NCBI GenBank assembly: GCA_030549495.1
Contig: JAUIRK010001007.1
Coordinates: 310,001-374,000 of the forward strand
Reading direction: 5' to 3'
Source of the DNA: Nectonema munidae
Taxonomy: Eukaryota; Nematomorpha; Nectonematoida; Nectonematidae
DNA length: 64,000 bases
Shown here: positions 1 to 12,000 of the stretch, piece after piece
Layout: the number at the start of each line of letters is the position of its first letter
Position numbering within the stretch: position 1 is the stretch's first letter
Made by a program: the position numbers and the translations under genes
The notes under the pieces: generated by a model
The model's input: only the letters and a program-made list of their open reading frames with translations
Told to the model about the DNA's origin: nothing
The model's database searches: none

Positions 1-26
1 CCTTCAGGAAGACTTGTTGCTTGTGG
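1..26 (+). CDS. GNB5: GNB5 exon (3' end only)
   Basis: The first 26 bases read P-S-G-R-L-V-A-C plus two bases of Gly, then a GTATGC donor at 27. This matches the vertebrate GNB5 stretch PSGCAIACG, directly before GLDNKCSV. The two leftover bases (GG) plus C at 5548 restore a Gly codon, so phase confirms the join across a 5.5-kb intron. Confidence 0.85.
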
Positions 27-3000
27 GTATGCTTTGTTCGTTTACTTATTCCGCAATTATTAGCATGTGTTCATTTACCATGATCCCAGATCAAACTTTT
101 TGACAAATAATTTTAATCATTATATTAGTATATTTTCTCTATAATTTATTATAACCTGTAGAAGTAAATTTTTTTTTTAAATCACTTTTCTAAAATTTAG
201 CTTATTTTTTTCATGTTATATTATGCCGAATTAAACTTCTTTTATTATTATTAATTTTTATGTATAAATTATCATCAAATCTATTTTTCTCATTTTTTAA
301 AAAATTTTAGAGTGTGTGTTAGGGTGTCCACCCCGGGGATCCTCATCGCCTATTCCTAGGGGAATTTCTGAAATTTTTACTCCTCGTCCTCGAAACACAT
401 TCCACGACTCCCCGCGGAGTTTTGAGTTTTTCGATTTACTTCTGTGCTGAACTGTTTGATGAAAATTTTTGGCTCATTTTATAGTTTTAAGTCAAATCAA
501 ATTTTTGAATCTACATTTTTTGATGAAACAAAAAAGTTGTATTAAAGCAGAAATAAAATAATGAAAAAAACGTTTGACATTTATTTGGAAAGAAAAAGAA
601 GGCCCGAAGTTTTGGAAAATTTGTTCAAGAATTTAAAAAGCATAAAACCAACATCTGTAGACTCCGAACGAGTGTTTTCATCAATGAGTTATTTTTCTAC
701 GAAAATAGGAAACCAGTTGAACGATGAAACTTTAAACGCCCTAGTATTTCTTAGATATTTTTTCAAAACATGAATATTTTTTTGCATTTTTTAAAAATAA
801 TTTTATTCAACTTTTGAACTAATAAAAAACTTTCAGAATACTTTATATTTTTTTCATTTTAGAAGAGTTTTTTTATTTTGAAAAAATCGCTTTTTCCTCC
901 CCGGGGAAATATTTCAAAAATTACGAGGTCCTCGTTCCCCGGGGAATGAAAAAAAGACCTTAAAGTGGACACACTAGTGTGTGTCTAAAATGGAGTCATG
1001 GGCGTGAGTAGGTTGGTTAGATGCTCGATTCGATAACTCAAGGTCTTGGGTTCGATCCCGCATCAAGCCTGCTTTCCTCATAGTTCGATACAAGCGGCGC
1101 AATTGTGCCTTCTCAATGAAAACACCCTATGGTACCTTTTACCTTTACGACCTTTTTCAAAACTGAAATTTTTTTAAAAATGATAAAAAATATATATAAA
1201 TTTCCTAAATCATTTATAGACAAAGTTTTGTTATAATTAAAAAAACTCAAAATAATAAAAAAGGCTATCTTTTCGAAAAGATCATTGTAAAATTTAGTTT
1301 CCTAATTGTAACGTATACTCATGATTGATCCGCTAACGTGGATAATCCACATCCCAATTATAAGCTATTGTTTTCAGTAACATGTCTAGTATGTGTAGAT
1401 AATCCGCACCGTAACATTGAGCTTCAAAAGTAGAATATATTTATATAAGGGAAATATAGAAGGAATAAAAATGAAGATATAGTTTTCAAGGGAGTAATCT
1501 TTGCTGGTGGTATTCCTTATGCTTTTTGCCTCTTTCACACACTTTTCTTTTCCAACTTTTATCTTGGATTAAATTTAGGTTAACGTGGATAAATAACCCG
1601 CCCCTTCTTAAAGCGCGAATTAAACGCGCATGTTCACGGTACTGGCATATTGTTAAAGGGGGGTAGTGGCCAGGGTTGCCGAGTCGGAGTGGGAGTTTTA
1701 GCTGAGATTCGGAACCCCAGTCGCAATTTTTTATAAGCCCAATAAAATTATTTTTTAACTTACTTTCCCTGTTTGTTACTTGCTTCACAATCCAGCAATT
1801 TTTTAATGATTTTGCTTTGCGACGATAGCGTGTGTATTTTTATTGATTGTTTTTATCTGGATATATCATATTTTGTGCTATACTGTATTTTTTCTCAGAT
1901 TTACTGAAATAAATGATACACAATTTTGAAAAATTATTCTTATAAAACTTGCTCCACTCTTAACATGGTTTTAAAAAAATCTGCCTTATTTGAACATTTT
2001 ACAAGTGATTTCAATTATTATATATGTCATTTCATAACAGGCCGAGATGACGAAGAAACAATTTGTGGTGTTAAAACTAGTGCTTCTTGTGGTCATACTT
2101 CTAAAGGACATGTTCCTACTTGTGCTACTTGAAAAGACATTTGGAGCCCTGTCATTCTGACATTTTTAAACTTCTTCAAGAGAAGGCCAAATGCTCGTCT
2201 GAGAGAACAACAGCATCAAAATCTAAAACTTTGAAAAGAAACCTGCTGCAGCATCTCTGACAACGTTTTTTTGTTAGTGATAAAATAACCATATCAATGA
2301 CTCCAGATGCATTCTCAAGGAACATTGTTAAGATTACTGCTCTCAATGGCATTTCCTGTAGAATCTTCTTAGCCTGAAGTGCACTGATTGGTAACTTGCA
2401 CGAAAACTAGGAGTGGCTCTTGCCCGAGATACCATAAGGAAACTACTAATTAATGAATATGAAAGCCGAAAAGAACAGTTAAAGAGAAAACTAAGCAAAC
2501 TATTTATATACTTGAAAATTGCATGCACAGGCCACCATGTTACTTATTTTGCCGTTAACCCATTAAGCCCCAATGTTCCCATTTGGGAACATAAGTAATT
2601 TCATCTTCGTCTGCTTTTTTCAATGACTTGGAATATAAATCGTCTGCGTTTTTTTAAATATCGTCTGATTTCTATGGTACTTAATGGGTTAATGTTAGGT
2701 ATGTAGATGAAGGGAAAAATATATGACCAAAACCTTAGTCATCAAAGACACTGAAGCCCAATATTCCCGTAACTTCTTAAAACGATTGGTAGAAGATGTG
2801 TTACAAGACTTTGGCATTCACAAAGATAATGCATTATGCATTGTAACAGATAATACAAACTGAAATTCAAACAACTGAATGAAAGGCCGAGAGAAGAGTC
2901 AAGCTTTACAGAAAAATGTGCTGCAGAAATTCAGGAAGAACAACCCATCCCTAGTCACAGTAGTTCGCCAATGTGCTGGATTGACTTAACAGAGAAGCAA

Positions 3001-6000
3001 GAGGATTTAAATTTTTTGAAGGGCCTGTGGAAGTATCAAGTAGCATAGACGAATTTGCTGACGTAGCAGCCCGCATTTCAGAAATTGAACACCAGCGTTC
3101 AATTCGCATTTGGGCCAAATATGAATGTTGAAAGCCGAATGCTAGTTAGGGAATACAAATAGTGGTGAGTTTGGAAATCTGGTAGCGTTTGATTTTAGCG
3201 CACTTTCACCCTCATTCTTCTTTTCTTAATGAATTCTTACGTGCTTTTTGAAAAGAGAGTTTATGCATTGAATCTATTTTCAGATTTTCTTTTTGCATCT
3301 CCTTATTAAGGTGTTCTTTTTTGTTTTAATTTATTTTTAGAATTGTAACTATATAGATACTTACAGTAGATAAGTTGTTAACATTTAATGAATAATGAAA
3401 CTGTAACAAAATAATCTGCATACATTTTCATAAAAATGAATAATAAAACAGAAAAGATGTAATTCCTCTTAAAAAGAATAACCAAATGCTAATTTAAGTC
3501 TTTTGCATTGCAACAAAAGGAGTTTTTTTCATGGTTATTTCCTTATTGCAGAGATTTTTGCCTCGATAATAATTCGTCAGTCTCAAAGATCCCTAATTTT
3601 TTGTTATATTTAGATTAGAAATCTTTTTTTACTCCTTATATAAAAATTTTATTCATTCTTTCGTGTTTGGATTTATTCGTACAAGAAATCAAAAAAAAGT
3701 TAAATTGACTTGAAAAGTTTAAGTTTTAGATAAATTATGTAATGAAATGCCATTTTCTGCTTCTGCAAAACAACTGACATAAATCACCGATTCGTCCAAT
3801 AAAAAAAAGCGATAAGATCTGTAATTTCATATTTTCTTGTAAACAAATATTTACATTTTTTTCATTTCTTCGTTTGAAATAAATTTGTGTTTTCTATTTA
3901 CCGAATTTATATTTGAGAATTCTATTCAGTAATTTGCACACGGTAATATGCCAATGCCATGGTATAATACGTAATAAGAAGTTATCCGTTATTTGCAAAT
4001 TTAAACTTTGGCTGGATGCTAGAAAAATGAATTACCGTAAATATGGAAGGAGGACAGCTGTATTTGCTCGCTTTTCTTTTTTTTCTGGCTGACATCTTAA
4101 AATCTCCCAATCAACCCGAAGTCTAATGTTGTTCTCTTACATCGAAGCAAATCAGTTCTCCTGGTGATGGGTGTCAGCTGTTAACAAATCCTTTTCTTTC
4201 AATTCTCGCTTCTCTTTTATCATGGGCAGCAACGAATTTGAATGTTTTGAAAATAAGCAAGGAGTGGCGCTTTGATATCTTTATCTTTTAATTTTCTGGA
4301 GGCAGTCAAAGCTCGTTCATCCGAACAGAACATTTGAGAAAAGTATTCAGATGATGAAACTATTCGGATTGTGAAAAAAAAGGATTTTGCTGACAAATTT
4401 TACTGAATTAATACAATGCGATAATGTTACTGAAATATTGCACTCCAATATTTTGCCAAAAACTAGATTTAAAGAATGATCTAAATATGTTTTTCTTTGT
4501 TGTTGTTAGCCTCGTTGTTGGTTACACTACCTCGTCATTAGTGTAATCTATCAGTTCAAAAAACGGAAACAATTTTTATTTGAACTGAGAAAGTGTATCC
4601 ATCTCTGGAATATACTCACACTGGAAAATACAGAATTTTTGTTAGACTTCCGTAGCAGTAACGATGAGTGTGAGTATTTTCAGCCAACCTACAAAAAAGT
4701 CACCCTTAGGTACTGCTGACTTACTTATGGCTTTGTCGTATAAATATATAAGCTTTAAATCCAAGAATATGTGCATATCTTTATCTTTTCTCCTATTTTT
4801 CTGCATGTGAAAGAATTAATTGGTTGATCACACACAAACAAGCATATTAGCACATTTCACTAATAAAATTAGCGCGTGCCAAGCATCCTATGGTGTCGCT
4901 TAAACTGTGCATTGTGTAGAAGTCTTGACTACTACATGAGATTACATTCGTTTGCCAGGAGGGATAAATTTTGTTGTGTGGGGGATTCTGTGATTGGGTA
5001 TTTTGTCCTAGTGCCAGTCAAAATCTCAATGAGCTCCTCCTTCCAACTATAGATATGTTCCCAAAAATGTCTACACAATAAATTTAAAAATATGTATAAT
5101 TTTTTTTATATAGTAAAAAAATGTTTACTATTTTTTGAATATAGTGAAAGATTTTTCTATATAAAAATGTTTTTTTAATAATTTTAGTTTTTCTTTTATT
5201 ACTTATAAGCATTTAAGTTGTGTAAACCTTTTTGAGACACCTAGTATATATAAGTCAAGCCCCGAAAATTCGTCCTTCAACTATTTATCGTTCAACATCC
5301 GTCAGGTTTTTTGAGAACGGATTTCCTTATTGCACAAATTTTTGATCCGATAATAATTCGTCAATCTCGAAGATCCTTCATTTTTTCCAGGAAATAAAAT
5401 TTGCTTGCCCTGCTAAAATCCTTTCTTGCAAATGCTGGCTTGGGCATTGCTTAGTTGCGATTCTGAGTTGCCGATTACAGAAAAAAGGCTGGTCCCACTT
5501 AAAAATGTTTTAAATACGCCATTGCATATATCTTTATATCCTTTTAGCGGACTAGACAATAAGTGTAGCGTTTTTCCGCTGAGTATCGAATCAGATGTCG
5601 TTTCCATCAAAAAGAGGACAATTGCTTCACACACGAGTTACATGTCCAGCTGCGTATTTTGTCACCGCGATGCTCAGGTCCCTGATCTCTCTTTTGCTTC
5701 GTGTCACGAACAATGTCCCTCTCTTTTCTTTCTCCTTTTCAGTTGTTAACGGCTAGCGGAGATGGCATTTGTGCTTTGTGGGATGTTGAAAACGCGACAA
5801 TGATTCAATCCTTTGCAGACTCACAAGTGGTTCACGGTCACATTGCCGATGTTCTCTCGGTAGACATAGATCCTGAGTCCTCAAACACTTTTGTTTCCGG
5901 AGTAACAAACCTACTATCACTTTCTTTCTTACGCATATTTGTCTACTGCAAGCCGCGATTTTAGAGATTTATATTGACCCGTATTTGGCTTCACTCAAAG

Positions 6001-9000
6001 CGCTTCTCTACGCTGCGTTTCTCTACTCTACGCGAACAATACGCCCAAAATTCCAATAAAAAAGCTCTAAAAGCAGTGATTTCCAACTTTTTTTTTGCAT
6101 TGTGGGGTCTTTGTTGAAACTTTGCAACTTTGCGACACCCATATGATAAGGTCTATTTTTTGCGCAGTTTTTTAGTAAGCCTTTCAGGCAGAATGACATA
6201 CCAGTGTTCCGTAAAATAAAAAGCGTCTGCTTTAAGTTGCATAAAAACTCGTTGAAAAGGAAAAGCGGTAGGAAAGGAATGCCTCCTGAAGGCGTTAAAT
6301 ACAAAATTTTATTAAATTAAAAACTTTGCATAACAACTATATAAACAGGCATTGCGTACAAAATGCATTATATTAGTAAAGATATAAAGGATACTTTAAA
6401 AGTGAAACAAAAGAAAGATAAACCAAAATATGACTGCATTGGCATCGCTAGATTAACTCTAATTTCTTGGATTTTAGTTTTATTGTCAAAATTTCGATAA
6501 AATTTAAAACTATTTACATGCAGATATGAGCAATTTTTTTTAATGGTAAAAGTTGTATATAAAAGAGTTATTTCGTGAAAAGTCTTTAAAGCAGAAAAAT
6601 AATACACTAGAGCTACTATACATGCAATGTAATAATACATATTCTCGTGGCACCCCTCAAGGAATTTTACAGCGCCCATATGTGCCGCGGCACACTTGTT
6701 GGGAGCGACTACTTCGAAGACTTTCTGATTCTTTAAATTTCATTGTTAAATGGAACCTCCAGAGTCTCTTTTGTTGATTTCATAAAAATAACAGCTTTGC
6801 ATTAGATATACTATTATTCCGGTCGGTAAGAGCTTAATAGTAATAACGTTTATACCAATGCTGTAAACACCAGCGTTTAATTCGCACATTTTTTACCAGA
6901 TGGAACTTTCAAATTTCAAGGTCTCTTTCAATGTCTTAATTATAGGTAAAATATAATTTTTTAGTGGTCTTCAAATATCTTGTTTGGTTCGTAATTCTCC
7001 ATTTTAATAATTTTGAAAAAAAGAGCTTCACTTCGGTCTTAAAACTTGATGGCGTTTTCAATTGACGTTTATAAGAAAGACGCCCCAACATAAAAGTTGG
7101 AAAAGATAAAAAACAATTTAAAAAGTTTGTTATAAGAAATAAAAATATTTTATCCATTACAAGTAAGTTAAATGTAGAGCCAAGCTTTATCTAAAAAGTA
7201 ATGGGATCCCATGTCTTTTCCAGTTAGGGCCACCTCTGATTTAGGGTTCTCAATCCGAACTTTGGAGCAAAATTTCTGCCTCAAAAGATCGCATTTAATG
7301 TGTACATTTGCAACTGCTAACAACTTCAAATTTTATTTAAAATGGTACTACTTTTATTGTTTATCCAAGAGTTTTGACGTAAATAAGAGACATCTTCCCC
7401 AAATGATGTCTAGCTCCATTCTCGAGTTTATGTTCTTCTTTTCCTATAAATGTAAGTTGTATATAAACTCATTGAATTTTTTTTATATAAAAAATGATAT
7501 TTGTTTTAGGATTTCTTTAAAAAGCGCAAATTCTTCATGACGTCATAATTAGTGTTTTCACTCGAGATAAAAAAAATACGACGCTTATTCAAAATTTCAC
7601 CTTGTTTTTTTGTTTTTTTTTCATTTTTATAAGAATTTTTAAAATTTTTTAACATTAAAAGCAAATCGTTCTATTTCGTCTCTTACAATGAATTTAAACA
7701 TATTAGATATTTAATGAAAAGTTTATTTTTTTCATAATTTCATATTTTTCAGCTTATTTTTCAAAAAACTTCAAAAATTTAGCTTTTATAAAGTTGAAAA
7801 AGTTTTTACCAGTCTTTTTACTAAATTATTTCTTTCTGAAATTGTTTAATGTGCAAATTTCGAGGTTATTACTACAATATACATTCGACAATATAGATAG
7901 GTAAAGAGATTTCGACTTTTCTTATGTTTAAGGAAATATATAGAGCAAGTATAAGTATTTCATACATCACCAAGCTTTTCTGGTCCATTTGAAAGTTTTC
8001 AAGTTGATGTATTTTTAATGAATGCACGCACATAATATGGAGTTGTCACAAATGCAAGCTTATGTTTTTTTTCATTCTAAGACCACTTTCCCAATTGTGC
8101 CTCCCTTAACTTATAGTCCACTCAAGATATATGCTTAAATCTTGACTGTTTTTGGGATAGTTTGGGATTAATCTTTTAATTCATTTGTAGGGTTGTGATA
8201 GACAAGCGTTGGTGTGGGATTTGAGAACTGGAAGAAGTTCATTTTCCTTTCAGAATCACGAAGGAGATGTCAATTGCGTTAGATTTTTCCCAAGTGGTGA
8301 TGCTTTTGCAACAGGTTCCGATGATGCAACTGTATACCCTACATCTTTTCATATTTCTTCAAAACTGTATCTATCTATATGAAAGATAACGTTTCTAAAC
8401 TTTTTTACATTTGCGGAACCCTTGGAATATCTTATTAAATCTTTCAAGGAAATATACACTAAAAATATTTTCGTATATTTTTACCGCAGTAAAAGAAAAG
8501 GAATTGGATTAAAGGAAAAAAAACGAAAAAAATCAATAAAAATTCGCTTAAATTTTATCATTCAAAAATATATGATAATTAAAACGTATTCTACGATGAA
8601 AAAATATATATCATTAGTACTGCAGGAAAACTTCTGTATCGTATTTGTTAGTAGTTAATATTCTTACTACTTCTTTACTAAACAGTTTTTTGTTAAAAAC
8701 ATCCAAACTTAAACGTAAAAAATATCTTACTACTATTTCTTGTGGATCCCTTAGGGAGCTTTTGCGGAACACAAATGGAGAATGCTAATTTAAGCACTTC
8801 TTGATATAACATGGTGAAAGTAAGAATCCTAAAATTTGTAAATCACACTAGACTACTAGAGGATAGAAAGGTTGGGAAAATAAAAAGTTAATCCAAGTTT
8901 AATAATATGAATTTGTGTGATTATTTTTTTTTTATAGTTTTTTTAGATTATTATTCCAGTTTGACTAAATCTTGGGAAAAGATAAAAATAGTAGTCATAG

Positions 9001-12000
9001 ATTGAGGCAAAAATAAAAAATTCGATATTATAACAAAACTACGCGTTTTATTATTGTTTTAAAAGTGGAAATAAAAGACTGATCATATTTTCAATTTTTA
9101 GAAGCTAAAATTAGAAGTAATCAAAGTGGTATCAAGGAACCATGTAAGTGAAACATCAAAAGTGCTTCTTATTTTTCTCGCCCAGAATACGCCATCTCAA
9201 TATACGAGTTATTTCCAAAAAACTAAATCTATTTTAAATTGAGTGAGCATCTTTCTCTCCAAAAATACTGTCACAGAGATGGGGGTGTGGAAGTTGCGTT
9301 ACACTTTCATAGCAGCAGCAGCAGCAGCGATGAGTGAGTTTAGTACCTGCCAACATATGGTTCTGCTGGCTCCCATGAGTACGCTTCCACATATGGGTGT
9401 GCTTATTTAAATGGTAGCTTAATCACAGTTCCTTTTTCAGGCATCGAATCATATCGAGAAAATTGATAACCTCTTGCCAATACTTTTTTTTCGCTTTCTC
9501 GAAATGTATAAAAGATTCTGAAAGATTGGATAAGCGTGACTGGTGAGAATTTAAAATCTAAAAAGTTTCAAATTTTACTTTAAATTTTGGCTAATGTTAC
9601 ATATTAAAGTTTTTAATTCGAATTTTGATGCTAGAACTTTTGTTTAAAATCTAAAATCAATTGTCTTTAATTTCTATAGAATTTCTTTTAATAAATCGAT
9701 ATTTTAAAGAGCTACTTTTATGAGTACAGTCAATCCCAAAAATGTCTTTTACTTCCAATCAATGATTTATGTACACTTTTCAAAATTTGCGGAAATAAAT
9801 TCTCATTTGCTTTCCACCAACAAAGAGTAAACAAGCAGTATCAATTCTTTAAACATAGATCCTTATTAGTTACAGTAAGTTAGATAGCTAATCAATCAGT
9901 TTTTAAACTTTAAAACAATAATAATACTATTTTCATTTTTTTAATTTTAAACTTTGCAATTCTGTTTTATTTTCTTTTTCGTTTTTAGTGTCGCTTCTAT
10001 GATTTGAGATCTGATCGCGAGCTTTGTGTCTATGAAAAGCCTAGCTTACTTTTTGGCTGCAACTCAATTGATTTTTCTATGAGTGGTAAGGATGACATTT
10101 GTTTCTTCCAAGCTCTTTTCTTGCTCATATCATCGCATATATTTTTTGTGTATTTAAACTCCATACCCGATGTTTTCAAGAGCTCTTCATCGCTATAATA
10201 ATGACTTAATTAATTAAATTGAATCAAAACAAGAAAATAGGCAGCCATCCACTTTACCTACATTAAATATAACCACATAGAATACCCTTACAAAGACGTA
10301 GCCTAGAAGAGAGGATCACGGGGTCAATGGCTTAACGTTAACCCTCAGAAAATCCCTCCTCCCTTAAGAAAATTTTAGGCTTTTCTTGGTTCAAATTTTT
10401 GTCTAAGTCATTATGCCATTTGCGTTCAAAGCTTATGAAAACAGGTAAAAAAAACTTTACACTTTGAATATTAGCAATTTTAAGTTTTTTGGAATTTTTT
10501 CTTTTAAATATCCTCCTGGAGACAAATGAATGATGATGATGATGATGAAATTGTTTTAACCGATTAACCACGAGAATAATCAGACGCTATCTAGTGGCAT
10601 CGTATTTTTATAAAGTCGACTCAGGCCGTTAATCAGTTAATGATTTCGCTAAAATGTTAGTCTTTCGTATTCTATATAATGAATTTCATATATTCTCTTA
10701 ACAAATTTTTGTAAAATTATGCACCTATGCTAATGTGAGATACGCCATAGCAATTAACGCTCGCTTTTTCAGTCACTAAGAAAGATTTTTCAAAAAAAAA
10801 CAATTTTTTAAATCAAAAAGTAATTAATTTTTGTTAAAAATCTTCTTGATCAATAATTGATAGAATCTCCTTTTTTATTTTTAAAACACCTTAAATCTTT
10901 TTCTTATATTTTTTTGTCTTCGTATACTCTATTAAAATTTAAAAACAAAGAAGGACTTTGTAATTTATTTCACAAAAAAATAAAAACTATTTAACTTTTA
11001 GACATGAAAGAGTTTTTTTCAATTTTGTTAAATTAATAATAAAAATTTGGTTCAATTTTTGAACCAGTTGCTAGAAATATTGACTATTTATTTTTCTATG
11101 AATATCGTCTTTGGTTTAGGACCGGTTAAAATAAGTCCTAGTTCAGTTTGGTCTGGTTCAAACCACATACTGTCTAGTCCCGCCATGTTCTCTTTATTAT
11201 GAGGACCTGACTTTGAGCAGGTGTATTCATTGTATCATCCTACAAGGTATGCAGTAACATTTTTCGAATTATAAATTCCATATATATAACAAACAAATCT
11301 TCGTATATATGTTCTGGATTTTTTTAAAATTTTTCTCGAAAGTTTAAATCTTTGTAAAGAAAAACATCATGAACTTTTTGAAAAGTTGAAGAATGAAGTA
11401 ATTAAACTTCAAAGTCTTTTCTAAATAAATATGAGATTAATCAGTCTCGCTTCAGTATAATGATTCCGTTTTTTAGCTTTACTCTTACAGTACTAATCGC
11501 AAACGCGTTTAATTTGTACTTGAACATACTCGAAAATGCACTTTTAAAACAAAAAGCTTTTTTAATGGCTCATTAGACAAACGGCTTTCGGAGTTTAAAA
11601 TAAACATTTCCAGAAAAGTTGTAAAATGATCGTAAGAGAAAGATATCTGTGCTGCTAACAGTAAAAACTGTAGATGCAAGCAATATTGTTATAGATGCGG
11701 ATATAAATGTTTAAAATATGATGTTTCTCCTTACTCTGAAAGTTTTGAAGTTTTACCACACAATGCCAATTATCATTTTTTAAATCAATTTTCTATTTAA
11801 AATATATCTTTTGTCGAAAGGGCGCATTTGAACCAACGTTTTTGAAGACAACTGAATGTAACAAATATGCCCGACTTTCCAACTAATTACATCTGTGATC
11901 TTCATAGTTTCAAAAATCCATGTATATATGTAGTATATGTTCCACTAATACACCTAATGTTTTTTGGGTTACTGTAGTGTACTTGCTACGGTAGATACTT

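Larger units (their letters stand above)
27..5547. other. GNB5 intron, 5.5 kb, transposon-rich
   Basis: This intron holds a deleted hAT element (320-976), a SINE (998-1150), a hAT transposase fossil (1926-3170) with a MITE inside it (2556-2691), and a degenerate 65-70 base direct repeat at about 3536-3600 and 5325-5390. About 3200-5300 is otherwise AT-rich DNA in which I see nothing. The intron ends in a TATCCTTTTAG acceptor. Confidence 0.7.

Noticed and set aside
998-1150. tRNA gene
   Set aside because: B box and part of an A box are present, but no acceptor stem or full cloverleaf forms and the same sequence recurs with a common 3' body; it is a SINE. The same holds for 12290, 47717, 56001 and 63440.
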